64,000 bases of DNA from positions 1-64,000 of the forward strand of contig NZ_FWXS01000006.1 of NCBI RefSeq assembly GCF_900176425.1. The letters are read 5' to 3'. A program made the translations under genes and the position numbers. This document shows, in pieces, positions 1-8,373 of the stretch. The notes beneath the pieces were generated by a model, which had not been told where the DNA came from, ran no database searches, and was given only the letters and a program-made list of their open reading frames with translations. Source of the DNA: Moheibacter sediminis (GTDB lineage Bacteria > Bacteroidota > Bacteroidia > Flavobacteriales > Weeksellaceae). Each line of letters begins with the position of its first letter. The first letter of the stretch is position 1.

Positions 1-115
1 ACTTCTGAAAAACAAAGTCGTATTTGACGGTCGAAATATCTATGATGCAGAATATCTGAAAGAAGAAGGGTTTGTACATTATGGAATTGGGATGGCTGAA
101 ACGAAATACGATTAA
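1..115 (+). CDS. ugd: UDP-glucose 6-dehydrogenase, C-terminal end (partial)
   Basis: An open frame enters from the left edge (first whole codon at 2) and ends with TAA at 113-115. The visible 37 residues contain the run VVFDGRNIYD followed by a short tail with GF and IGM, the usual last strand and helix of UDP-glucose 6-dehydrogenases. That enzyme oxidises UDP-glucose to UDP-glucuronate with NAD+ in the cytoplasm. Its place at the head of a capsule-type locus fits supply of a uronic acid. Only about one tenth of the protein is visible, so a related nucleotide-sugar dehydrogenase cannot be excluded. Confidence 0.8.
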   Translation, partial: LLKNKVVFDGRNIYDAEYLKEEGFVHYGIGMAETKYD

Positions 116-420
116 AATGAATTGCATTTAATCAAAATATTATATAATCATCGAAGGAAAATTTGCAGGTGATTTCATATTATGATGATAGACGATAATA
201 GTAATGGCAACGATGTAGTTGAAATATTTTCGGTTTAAGAATTTAAAACTTAATAAGAAAGTATTACAATAAATTATTTAAAAATTTTCTACTCTAGAAT
301 ATTTTAAACTTATAAAGTGGACTAGAAAAGTAAAAATGTCATGAATATAATAATGATTTAAAATCATTAAAAAGTATAGGGTTTTTTGAAATGGTATAAG
401 GGTATTATAGATAAATATTT
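116..420. other. AT-rich intergenic region between ugd and the murA paralogue
   Basis: These 305 bases hold no convincing gene. The stretch is strongly AT-rich. It probably contains the leader and promoter of the gene starting at 421, but I see no clean TAnnTTTG element. The longest notable open frame is an 18-codon one at 182-238, which I do not call. No strong hairpin is visible. Confidence 0.5.
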
Positions 421-1668
421 ATGGAAAAAGATTTGGTAATCAGAAAAGCGGTTTTAAATGGAAAAGTAAAGATAAGCGGAGCAAAAAACAGTGCTTTACG
501 TTTACTTGCAGCAGCAATGCTTACTGACGAAACGGTAGAACTGAACAATTTTCCCAATGGCTTGTTAGATGTTCAGATCCATCTGGATATGCTTAAAGTA
601 TTAGGAAAAGATATTTACACGATTGAAGACAATGTGGTTATAAAAGAGACGCAATCTGAAATAACTTCATTAGATTGGACAGAACGTTCTATAAGAAATA
701 CATTACTTATTTTGGGAGCACTAGTCACTCGTTTCGGAGAAGGAAGAGTTCCTTTACCGGGAGGATGTAAGTTAGGCGAAAGAAAATATGATTTACATGT
801 TATGCTTTTAGAAAATCTTGGAGCAGAAGTATGGGAAGAAGAACCGGGATTTTTGTGTGCTAAAGTAAAAGTAGGAAAACGACTAACGGGTTCTGAAATT
901 CATTTACCGATGCGTTCTACAGGAGCAACAGAAAACTCTATTCTCTGTGCATCTTTAGCCAAGGGAACCACTACCATTTGGAATCCGCATATTCGCCCTG
1001 AAATTATGGACTTAATTGATATGCTAACCAAAATGGGAGCTAAAATTAAAGTATATGGGCAGAAATGTATTGTAGTTGAAGGCGTAGAAAAACTTTCTGC
1101 TGTAAAACATGCCGTAATTCCTGATAATATGGAAGCTCTGACGTGGGCAATAGGTGCAGTAATTACAAATGGAGAGGTAGAAATAGAGAATTTTCCGTTT
1201 GAACACCTTGAAATTCCCATGGTTTATTTAAGAGAAAGTGGAATGAAGTTCTACAGAGGAGAAAACAGCTTGATTGTAAAAGGAGGAACACCTTATCCTG
1301 TTGAAATTAGTACTGGGCCTTATCCAGGAATAAACTCTGATATGCAGCCACTTTTTGCCGTATATGGAGCCATGTGTCAGGGAGAATCCAAAGTAGTAGA
1401 TTTAAGGTTTCCGGGACGTTACGGTTACGCAGAAGAGTTGGCAAAGATGGGAATGAAATACCAGGTACAAGGTGATATGTTGGTAATTGAAGGGGGAACT
1501 TCGCTAAAAGGGGCAACCGTTACCGCTCTGGACTTAAGAGCAGGGATTGCATTATTGTTAGCAGGATTGACGGCAGAAGGCGAAACCATTATCGAAAGTT
1601 CATGGCAGATTCATAGAGGGTACGAAAATTTGTTTGGTAAGCTGAGGCAATTAGGAGTAAACATTTAA
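421..1668 (+). CDS. MurA paralogue (UDP-GlcNAc enolpyruvyl transferase family) in polysaccharide locus
   Basis: This 415-aa protein belongs to the EPSP-synthase/MurA fold family, which transfers enolpyruvate from PEP to the 3-OH of UDP-GlcNAc. Key residues are kept: Lys22-Asn23 in GAKN, the PEP-binding Cys116 in PGGC, Asp307 in SDMQ, Arg373 in DLRAG and Arg399 in HRGYE. Several normally fixed blocks have drifted: PDRIEAGT reads PDNMEALT and the FE-RF region reads DLRFPGRYGY. It sits inside a glycosyltransferase/flippase operon with a MurB homologue at 3502, so it is probably a dedicated paralogue feeding polysaccharide synthesis rather than the peptidoglycan enzyme. That role is inferred. Cys116 suggests fosfomycin sensitivity. 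Two bases separate it from the next gene. Confidence 0.85.
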   Translation: MEKDLVIRKAVLNGKVKISGAKNSALRLLAAAMLTDETVELNNFPNGLLDVQIHLDMLKVLGKDIYTIEDNVVIKETQSEITSLDWTERSIRNTLLILGALVTRFGEGRVPLPGGCKLGERKYDLHVMLLENLGAEVWEEEPGFLCAKVKVGKRLTGSEIHLPMRSTGATENSILCASLAKGTTTIWNPHIRPEIMDLIDMLTKMGAKIKVYGQKCIVVEGVEKLSAVKHAVIPDNMEALTWAIGAVITNGEVEIENFPFEHLEIPMVYLRESGMKFYRGENSLIVKGGTPYPVEISTGPYPGINSDMQPLFAVYGAMCQGESKVVDLRFPGRYGYAEELAKMGMKYQVQGDMLVIEGGTSLKGATVTALDLRAGIALLLAGLTAEGETIIESSWQIHRGYENLFGKLRQLGVNI

Positions 1669-1670
1669 AG

Positions 1671-2204
1671 ATGGCCTCAATAAAACAAACATTCAGAGAT
1701 ATAAAAAATGATTTTCCTAAAGGAAAAATAAGTTTGCGATTATTCATTACTTACTATTTATATAGTCCAAGATTCAGAATTTTACTTAACCATAGATTAG
1801 GAAAATTCTTTTCAAAAAGTAAGAATATTTTGATTAGACAAATCGGAAGTTATTATAAAACAAGAATGATTATTAAGAGGAATTGTGATTTCTCATATAA
1901 TGCCAATATTGGTAAGAATTTTAAAATGCCACATCCTATAGGTATTGTTATAGGTGATGGAGTTATTATTAAAGATAATGTAATGATTTTTCAGCAGGTA
2001 ACTATTGGAAGTCATGGGAAAAAAGACGAAGAAATGAAATATCCAGTAATAGAGTCTGGAGTTAAAATTTACGCAGGAGCTAAAATTATAGGAGGAATTA
2101 GAATTGGAGAAAATGCTATCATTGGAGCCAATGCTGTGGTGAATATTGATGTTCCCTCTAATACAACTGCCGTTGGCATTCCCTGCAAAATTATAAGGAA
2201 ATGA
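1671..2204 (+). CDS. Serine-acetyltransferase-like hexapeptide acyltransferase
   Basis: This 177-aa protein has a helical N-terminal half and a left-handed beta-helix from about residue 75 to the end, built of hexapeptide turns (IGDGVII, IGENAIIG, GANAVV). The block HPIGIVIG with QQVTIGSHG is the active-site region of CysE-type serine acetyltransferases, including the catalytic His. In sugar loci such short CysE relatives usually O-acetylate a sugar using acetyl-CoA. It follows the murA paralogue by 2 bases and overlaps the flippase gene by 4 bases (ATGA), so it belongs to the operon. The acceptor sugar is unknown. A role in cysteine synthesis is less likely from context. Confidence 0.8.
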   Translation: MASIKQTFRDIKNDFPKGKISLRLFITYYLYSPRFRILLNHRLGKFFSKSKNILIRQIGSYYKTRMIIKRNCDFSYNANIGKNFKMPHPIGIVIGDGVIIKDNVMIFQQVTIGSHGKKDEEMKYPVIESGVKIYAGAKIIGGIRIGENAIIGANAVVNIDVPSNTTAVGIPCKIIRK

Positions 2205-3505
2205 TAGTAAAGTCGTCATTTATAAAAGACGTTCTTAGGGTAGGTGTTTCCCAAGGTTTGATGATTATCTTTGGGCTTACTGCTTCTATAATTACTGCCC
2301 GTTATATAGGTCCGGAGGGAAATGGAATTATAGCAGGACTTGCTGTGTACCCCTCTTTGTTTATGACAGTTGGGTCATTGGGAATCAGACAATCAACAAC
2401 CTATTTTTTGGGAAAAGGAATATTTTCTGAAGAGCAAATCAAAACAGCCATCACCCAAATATGGATGATGACAACAGTTGTTTCTTTGTTGGTCTGCTTT
2501 GTTTTGATGTACTATTTCAGTAACTCAGGCTCTAATTTGATATTGGTGATATTAGCTTTATTACCCATTCCTTTTAGCTTATTCAATACCTATAATTCGG
2601 GAATATTTTTAGGAAAGAACGATATTAAAACCTTCAATAAGATTAATTGGATTCCGTCCTTAATTGCTTTATTAGGAACTGCTCTTTTTGTAATATTACT
2701 TCAGTGGGATGTAGAGGGAGCTATGGTTGCCTCAATATGCGGACCGGTTTTTATGTTTGTAATACTGTTGTTTAAGAATAAATTTTTGCAATTCTTTTCT
2801 TTACAATATAATTGGGTAATTATTAAACAAATGCTTTCTCTTGGGATTATTTACGCCCTGTCTTTATTTGTTATAAATCTAAATTATAGAATTGATGTTA
2901 TATTGCTAGATAAACTTAGCAACGCATACGAATTAGGAATTTATGCCAAGGGTGCAAGCATTACCCAATATCTATGGCAGATTCCAATGCTATTGAGCAC
3001 TGTTGTTTTTGCCCGAAGTGCTGTATCCAAGAATGACAAAGGGTTTTCATTAAAAGTGGCTCAGTTGTTAAGAATTTCTTTTATAATTATTGGAATTGTT
3101 TCTATCGGATTGTTGTTGTTTTCCGAATTGATAATCGTAGTTATGTACGGAGAGAGCTTTAGAGATAGCTCTTCGGTATTGCGTTATCTTTTACCTGGAG
3201 TTCTTATACTTACTATTTTTAAGGTTATGAATATGGATTTAGCAGGAAAAGGTAAGCCTTGGATAGCCATGAAAGCTATGATTCCTGCCCTTATAATAAA
3301 CGTGGTGATGAACATACTACTTATCCCAAATTTGGGAGCAGAGGGAGCCGCTATTTCTTCTACGGTAAGCTATGGAGTCGCAGGTATTTTATTTTTATTT
3401 TTTTACAGCAGAGCAGTAAACATAAGTATGAAGGAAATCATGGTGTATAAAAAAGCAGATTTTGACCCTATATTGGATGTGTTGAAAAAACTAAAGAAAA
3501 AATGA
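2201..3505 (+). CDS. wzx: Wzx-type lipid-linked oligosaccharide flippase
   Basis: This 434-aa integral membrane protein has about twelve predicted transmembrane helices and the polysaccharide-transporter/MATE-like pattern. The N-terminal segment with ITARYIGPEGNG is typical, and repeated family motifs recur near the C-terminus (NLGAEGAAISST). Wzx proteins move undecaprenyl-diphosphate-linked repeat units from the cytoplasmic to the periplasmic face. The start codon overlaps the upstream stop as ATGA, and its own stop overlaps the murB-like start in the same way, so translation is probably coupled. Together with the Wzy-like gene at 5824 this marks a Wzx/Wzy-dependent pathway. Confidence 0.9.
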   Translation: MIVKSSFIKDVLRVGVSQGLMIIFGLTASIITARYIGPEGNGIIAGLAVYPSLFMTVGSLGIRQSTTYFLGKGIFSEEQIKTAITQIWMMTTVVSLLVCFVLMYYFSNSGSNLILVILALLPIPFSLFNTYNSGIFLGKNDIKTFNKINWIPSLIALLGTALFVILLQWDVEGAMVASICGPVFMFVILLFKNKFLQFFSLQYNWVIIKQMLSLGIIYALSLFVINLNYRIDVILLDKLSNAYELGIYAKGASITQYLWQIPMLLSTVVFARSAVSKNDKGFSLKVAQLLRISFIIIGIVSIGLLLFSELIIVVMYGESFRDSSSVLRYLLPGVLILTIFKVMNMDLAGKGKPWIAMKAMIPALIINVVMNILLIPNLGAEGAAISSTVSYGVAGILFLFFYSRAVNISMKEIMVYKKADFDPILDVLKKLKKK

Positions 3506-4356
3506 AAATTTATAATAATTTTGAACTTACCAATTATAATTCATACAATGTAAAATCACATTGTAAGACTGCTTATTTTCCCGAAAATGAAAATGATGTC
3601 ATTTCTTTTTTTTCAAACCATAAGGATTTTATTTTATTAGGTAGTGGTCATAATATTATTTTCTCAAAAGAATATTATGAAAAATCGGTATTGATTTTCA
3701 ATGGAAATTATAATGCAATTAGCTTGTCGGAAGACAGTCTTTTAGAAATAGAGGCCGGAGCCATGATGTGGGATGTTGCCAAATTTGCGCTTGATCATTC
3801 ATTACAGGGTTTAGAAATATTCTGGGATATACCCAGCTCTCTTGGAGGAGCAGTTGTAATGAACGCAGGAGCAAGCGGAGAAGAAATAAAGGATGTTTTG
3901 GTCAAGGTGCGTTATCTGGACTTAATTGATTATGAAGTAAAAGAAATAGCTAAAGAAGATATCTCTTTTGAGTACCGTAATAGTTTTTTTCAAAAAAATA
4001 CTGACAAAATAGTACTCAAGGCGTGGCTACAATTGCAAAAAGCAAATAAAGATGCTATTTATGAAAAAATGGAAACCATAAAAACACAACGTTGGGCAAA
4101 ACAGCCTAAAGAATTTCCAAATGGGGGTAGTGTTTTTAAGCGACCAAAAGGGTACTATGTAGGAGCAATAATGGACGAGTTGGGATTAAAAGGTTTTACA
4201 GTTGGAGGAGCAAAAATTTCAGAAAAACACGGAGGATTTATTATAAACTATAATAATGCTACCGGACAGGATATTTTAGATATTATCAGAGAAGTAAAAC
4301 GGCAGGTATGGGAGAAATATCAGATAGATTTGGAAGTAGAACAAAGAGTGATATGA
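3502..4356 (+). CDS. MurB paralogue (UDP-N-acetylenolpyruvoylglucosamine reductase family) in polysaccharide locus
   Basis: This 284-aa FAD-dependent reductase family member would reduce the enolpyruvyl ether to a lactyl ether with NADPH. The family blocks are present: the FAD-binding LGSGHNIIF (about residue 46), PSSLGGAVVMNAGASG (111-126), FEYRNS with Arg159, GGSVFKRP with the proton-donating Ser210, GGAKISEKHGGFIIN (235-249), and a C-terminal Glu (278 or 280). The motifs are those of the short MurB form lacking the extra domain of type I enzymes. It overlaps wzx upstream and a GT2 gene downstream by 4 bases each, tying it to polysaccharide synthesis. With the MurA paralogue it likely makes a muramic-acid-type nucleotide sugar (inference). 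Confidence 0.87.
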   Translation: MKIYNNFELTNYNSYNVKSHCKTAYFPENENDVISFFSNHKDFILLGSGHNIIFSKEYYEKSVLIFNGNYNAISLSEDSLLEIEAGAMMWDVAKFALDHSLQGLEIFWDIPSSLGGAVVMNAGASGEEIKDVLVKVRYLDLIDYEVKEIAKEDISFEYRNSFFQKNTDKIVLKAWLQLQKANKDAIYEKMETIKTQRWAKQPKEFPNGGSVFKRPKGYYVGAIMDELGLKGFTVGGAKISEKHGGFIINYNNATGQDILDIIREVKRQVWEKYQIDLEVEQRVI

Positions 4357-5267
4357 TTATGAAACCAAAAGTGGCGGTTATTACCTTATATTACAATAGA
4401 AGAGACCATGTCGTAGACTCTATCAATAGTTTATTAAACCAGACATATGAAAATTTAGAAATTATCATAGTAGATGATTGTTCTAAAGACGATACATACG
4501 AAATCATTCAAAAAACCGTAACTAACTCTTCAAGAGTAAAATGCTTAAAAAATGAACACAATAAAGGATTTACTCAGACTTTGATCGACACAATTAATAA
4601 TACTGAAGCAGAATACATAGCGATTCATGGAGCAGGAGATATTTCACTCCCCACTCGTATCGAAGAACAAGTAAAACATTTAGAAAACAATCTACAAGTT
4701 GGAGTAGTTACGACTGATATAACCAATTCAAAAAAATCAAAATTTCATAAAACTGAAATTACACTCGATGATTTACTCCAAAAAAACCGAATAACCCACG
4801 GTGCTGTAATGTTTCGAAAAAAACCTTACGATGAGGTAGGTGGTTACAGAACATTTTTTACAACAAGACAAGATAAAGATTTATGGTTTAGAATGAGTTT
4901 GATAACAAAAATTCATTTTCTAAATAAAAAGTTATATGAGTTAGTAGAAATAAAAAAATCAGTATCTCAAACGGCTTCTTTGACTGGAATGCCCACACTC
5001 ATATCAGGATTTGCAAAATTTTTGATACTTGAGAGAATAAAGACTGGGACAGATTCATTAGATTTGTTTGGAGCCAGTGGAGCTTTATACTATAATCCAT
5101 CTACAGCAAACACACTTTTTTATAAAAATTTAAGAATAAATATACTTCAAAAGAATATAAATAATGTTATTTCATATTTAAATATTTTGATTAAAATCAA
5201 TACCAATAGATTTTTAATTGCAGCCTATAAGATTTTTAGAAAACTTTTAATTTATTCGAAACGATGA
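4353..5267 (+). CDS. Family 2 glycosyltransferase
   Basis: This protein of about 304 aa has a GT-A fold. The nucleotide-binding N-terminus reads VAVITLYYNRRD, followed by IIIVDDCSKDDT, the classic GT2 motif. A later RQDKDLWFR block matches the acceptor/catalytic base region. I take the ATG at 4353, which overlaps the murB-like stop as ATGA; an in-frame ATG at 4308 would bury 15 extra residues in the upstream gene. The donor and acceptor sugars cannot be read from sequence. Adjacent to the murB paralogue, it is a reasonable candidate to transfer the lactyl-bearing sugar, but this is only positional inference. Confidence 0.85.
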   Translation: MIMKPKVAVITLYYNRRDHVVDSINSLLNQTYENLEIIIVDDCSKDDTYEIIQKTVTNSSRVKCLKNEHNKGFTQTLIDTINNTEAEYIAIHGAGDISLPTRIEEQVKHLENNLQVGVVTTDITNSKKSKFHKTEITLDDLLQKNRITHGAVMFRKKPYDEVGGYRTFFTTRQDKDLWFRMSLITKIHFLNKKLYELVEIKKSVSQTASLTGMPTLISGFAKFLILERIKTGTDSLDLFGASGALYYNPSTANTLFYKNLRINILQKNINNVISYLNILIKINTNRFLIAAYKIFRKLLIYSKR

Positions 5268-5779
5268 TAAATAGACTTTTAAATAAATACCGTAGAACCT
5301 TTTGGCCTGCAGAAAAATATGCACGTTTTGTAGGGGTGAAAATTGGAAAAGATTGTCTTATATCTACCAAGAATTTTCCAACTGAAGCTTATTTGGTAGA
5401 AATAGGGGACCATTGTAGGATAGCTTCGGATGTTACATTTTTTACCCATGGGGGATTATGGTCACAAAGAAAAAAACATAAAAACTTAGATTATTTTGGC
5501 AAGATAAAAATAGGTAATTATACATATGTAGGAGAAGGTTCTAAAATAATGCCAGGAGTTGTTATAGGGAATGATGTCATTGTGGGAGCTGGAACTATAG
5601 TAACAAAATCAGTTCCTGATGGTATGATTGCCGCTGGTAATCCTGCACGAATTGTAGGGGAAACTAAGAATTTTGTAGAAAAAATAAAACAATTCGATGT
5701 GGGGTCTAAAGGAATGAATTATGATGAGAAAAAAAAGTATTTATTATCGCTTTCTGAAGAGAAATTTATAAAAAAATAG
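5264..5779 (+). CDS. WbbJ/maltose-acetyltransferase-like hexapeptide acyltransferase
   Basis: This 171-aa left-handed beta-helix acyltransferase shows IGDHCRIASDV, IGNYTYVGEGSKI and IGNDVIVGAGTIV turns. It then has VPDGMIAAGNPARIV, the usual closing coil of the LbH-MAT/WbbJ-like family. A His in FFTHGG is placed like the catalytic His of the family. It probably O- or N-acetylates a repeat-unit sugar. The start overlaps the GT2 stop by 4 bases. The substrate is unknown. Confidence 0.8.
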   Translation: MINRLLNKYRRTFWPAEKYARFVGVKIGKDCLISTKNFPTEAYLVEIGDHCRIASDVTFFTHGGLWSQRKKHKNLDYFGKIKIGNYTYVGEGSKIMPGVVIGNDVIVGAGTIVTKSVPDGMIAAGNPARIVGETKNFVEKIKQFDVGSKGMNYDEKKKYLLSLSEEKFIKK

Positions 5780-5823
5780 AATCGATTTGTCACTGTAGTT
5801 AGAAAGCAATCTAAAAATTTAAT

Positions 5824-7245
5824 ATGTTTAAAAAGCTCCTTTTTTTTGGAATTGTTTTACTCTTATCTGTTTATTACTTCAACTCAAATGAAAACATGGA
5901 TAAAGAAGTAATATTTATTTTACTTTCTTTAGTAGGAGTTACCACATTTTTATTTTTTTACAGAAAAGAAGCTGAACCAAACCTAAAAGGTCAATTTTTT
6001 AAACATTCTACCATTGCAGTTACAGGTTTATTGATAGTCAATTTCCAGTATTATATCGATTATTTAGTTGGTAATATACCTATTACTGATAGTTTTATTT
6101 TTGTAAATCAACGTATTGTTGTCAAGTCACTTACACTTTCTTTGATAGGATTGTTGATGTTCTTTATAGGTTACTTAAGCTATACAAAAAGAAAAAAAAT
6201 ATTTAAAGCTAGAAAGCGCATTTATCACACCAAATATTTAGAAATACTAGTAGTGGTTTTTCTCATTTTATATTTCTCAACCATTAACATAAACTATGTA
6301 ATGGGTGGATATGGTAAGGTAGATAAAGGATCGGGCATTACTTATATTGATTTGTTATTTAAAACTTTTGTGATAAGTACCATTATCCAAAAAACAAGAA
6401 ATCTGATTCTAAGCGGTAAAGAGAATATAACAATAAAAATATATTTGAAAAATCTAGGGTTACCTCTAAATATATCTTTGATTTTATATTTGCTGACGGT
6501 TCTATTAAGTGGTGACCGAGGACCTTTAATTACTTTTTTAATACTAGTTTTTACGGGATATTTATTTGTTACAAAGCGAAAAGTAAAAAAAAGGTATGGA
6601 ATTTTGGCATTATTTGTGGGTGCGAGCTTAATTACAATATTAGGTGTGGCGCGCAGTTTCAGCTCAGATTTATCATTTACAGATAAAGTGCAGCTTGCAT
6701 TTCAAGATGACCCATTTAGTCAGGAGAAATCATTCTTACCACAAACCAAAGAATTAGCAGGGTCTGTTAAAGCAAATCATCATGCCGTCGATTTTGTACC
6801 CGAACACCATGATTTTTTATATGGAAGATTTCAATTTCAACAAATTACAGTAGTATTACCTTTTTTTAATATTTTTAATGTTATCATTTTTGAAGATGTT
6901 TCAAAAAAGTATGCAGGATCAGCATCCTTTGTTACCTGGATTTTTCAAGGCGATAGACCTACCTATGGAAATGGGACGTCAGTCATTGCTGATTTTTATT
7001 TTGACTTGGGATTGATAGGTGTTGTAATAGGTATGTTTTTTTTCGGATATTTTATGCGGATGGCCGAAGTCAAAATGTACGTTGAAAAAATGCCAAGTTT
7101 ATTTTCCCATACATTTTTTATGGTTTACATTGGGAGTGCATTATACATTGCACGTTCATCATTTTTATTTGAATTCAGAACAGTTGTTTGGGTTTTTGTT
7201 ATATTATTAATCAATCAATACCTTTTTAATAAAAAATATTTGTAA
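5824..7245 (+). CDS. wzy: Wzy-type repeat-unit polymerase
   Basis: This 473-aa hydrophobic protein has roughly eleven predicted membrane segments and a larger loop around residues 285-345. LLSGDRGPLITFL near residue 235 is the SG-RG motif seen in oligosaccharide-repeat-unit polymerases. The loop contains several His residues (ANHHAVDF, PEHHDF). Wzy joins repeat units on undecaprenyl diphosphate at the periplasmic face. Sequence conservation in this family is low, so the call rests on topology, the SG-RG motif and the presence of Wzx, Wza and Wzc homologues nearby. It starts with ATG 44 bases after the acyltransferase gene. Confidence 0.8.
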   Translation: MFKKLLFFGIVLLLSVYYFNSNENMDKEVIFILLSLVGVTTFLFFYRKEAEPNLKGQFFKHSTIAVTGLLIVNFQYYIDYLVGNIPITDSFIFVNQRIVVKSLTLSLIGLLMFFIGYLSYTKRKKIFKARKRIYHTKYLEILVVVFLILYFSTININYVMGGYGKVDKGSGITYIDLLFKTFVISTIIQKTRNLILSGKENITIKIYLKNLGLPLNISLILYLLTVLLSGDRGPLITFLILVFTGYLFVTKRKVKKRYGILALFVGASLITILGVARSFSSDLSFTDKVQLAFQDDPFSQEKSFLPQTKELAGSVKANHHAVDFVPEHHDFLYGRFQFQQITVVLPFFNIFNVIIFEDVSKKYAGSASFVTWIFQGDRPTYGNGTSVIADFYFDLGLIGVVIGMFFFGYFMRMAEVKMYVEKMPSLFSHTFFMVYIGSALYIARSSFLFEFRTVVWVFVILLINQYLFNKKYL

Positions 7246-7257
7246 ACCACAAAAGAT

Positions 7258-8373
7258 TTGAAAAATAAAAACAGCAATATATGCTTTTTTGTAACTACAC
7301 TCGATAGTGGCGGTTTAGAAAACTATTTATTAAGATTTTTACAATATAAAGCTGAAAATTTTGGAAAAATAATAGTTTTTTGTAAAGGAGGTAAATCGGG
7401 ACAATTAGAAGAAAAATATAAATCAATATCAGATTTAACTATTCATATTAAGGAAATAAGTTATTTTAATCCCAAAGATTACATCTATTTATACAAATTC
7501 TTAAAAAAAAATAGAATAAGTTCGGTCTGTGACTTTACAGGTAATTTTGCCGGATTAATTCTATTCACTGCCAAATGCGCCAATATTAGTAAAAGAGTTT
7601 CCTTTTACAGAGGCTCCTCAAATCATTTTATCGAATCCGGATTAAGATTGATGTATAATAAATTTGTCAAATATCTGACCTATAAGTATGCTACAGATAT
7701 CTTGTCAAATTCCAAAGCTGCTTTTGATTTTTTCTATCCGGATATTTGGAAAAAAGACAATCGTTTTGAGGTGATTTATAACGGCATAAACCCTGCAACG
7801 TTTGTAAATGAAAATAAGAACCTGCGACAAGAACTCAATATTCCGGAAAATGCATTTGTGATAGGACATACAGGTAGGTATAATGAGGCTAAAAATCATA
7901 AAACAATCTTGAAAGTTGCACTTGAATTCTGTAAGAGAAACAAAGATTTTTACTTTTTGTTTTGTGGTAATGGTGTGAAAGATAATTTAGAAGAGATTAT
8001 AAAAAAGCATCAATTTCAACAGAGAATTATAGTACTAAATAATCGTACTGATATACCAAAAGTACTAAAAACAATAGATTGTTATTATTTCCCCTCTATT
8101 ACAGAAGGCCAGCCAAATGCTTTAATTGAAGCGATGATAATGAATATCCCTATTGTAGCCTCAGATATTCCATCTATAAAGGAATCTGTTCCTGATTATT
8201 TTGTAGAAGAATTAGTGCCTGCTGAATCAGTAGATGAAGCGATTGATAAAATATTACAGGTTTATACTACTGATAACTATCCTCTGTTAGGGAAATGGGC
8301 AATAGAAAAGTTTGATTATAAATTACTTTTTGAGCAGTTTTTTGCTGTTTTGAATAATAAAAAGATTAAATGA
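7258..8373 (+). CDS. Family 4 glycosyltransferase
   Basis: This 371-aa GT-B protein has an N-terminal acceptor domain beginning with a TTLDSGGLENYL motif and a C-terminal donor domain with IGHTGRYNEAKNH (about 202-214). The E-x7-E region TEGQPNALIEAM (about 281-292) binds the nucleotide-sugar phosphates. It likely adds one sugar to the lipid-linked repeat unit on the cytoplasmic membrane face. The only start that keeps the N-terminal motif intact is TTG at 7258. The stop overlaps the next GT start (ATGA). Confidence 0.85.
   Translation: MKNKNSNICFFVTTLDSGGLENYLLRFLQYKAENFGKIIVFCKGGKSGQLEEKYKSISDLTIHIKEISYFNPKDYIYLYKFLKKNRISSVCDFTGNFAGLILFTAKCANISKRVSFYRGSSNHFIESGLRLMYNKFVKYLTYKYATDILSNSKAAFDFFYPDIWKKDNRFEVIYNGINPATFVNENKNLRQELNIPENAFVIGHTGRYNEAKNHKTILKVALEFCKRNKDFYFLFCGNGVKDNLEEIIKKHQFQQRIIVLNNRTDIPKVLKTIDCYYFPSITEGQPNALIEAMIMNIPIVASDIPSIKESVPDYFVEELVPAESVDEAIDKILQVYTTDNYPLLGKWAIEKFDYKLLFEQFFAVLNNKKIK

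Noticed and set aside
182-238. 18-codon open frame starting ATG-ATG in the ugd to murA gap
   Set aside because: Too short, no clear ribosome site, and AT-rich DNA produces such frames by chance.
421-1668. Reading this as the housekeeping peptidoglycan murA
   Set aside because: Divergent family blocks and tight placement among polysaccharide genes with a MurB homologue favour a dedicated paralogue, though the genome must be checked.
4308-4352. Earlier GT2 start inside the murB-like gene
   Set aside because: The added residues are read from the conserved MurB end in another frame, and ATGA overlap at 4353 matches the neighbours' spacing.
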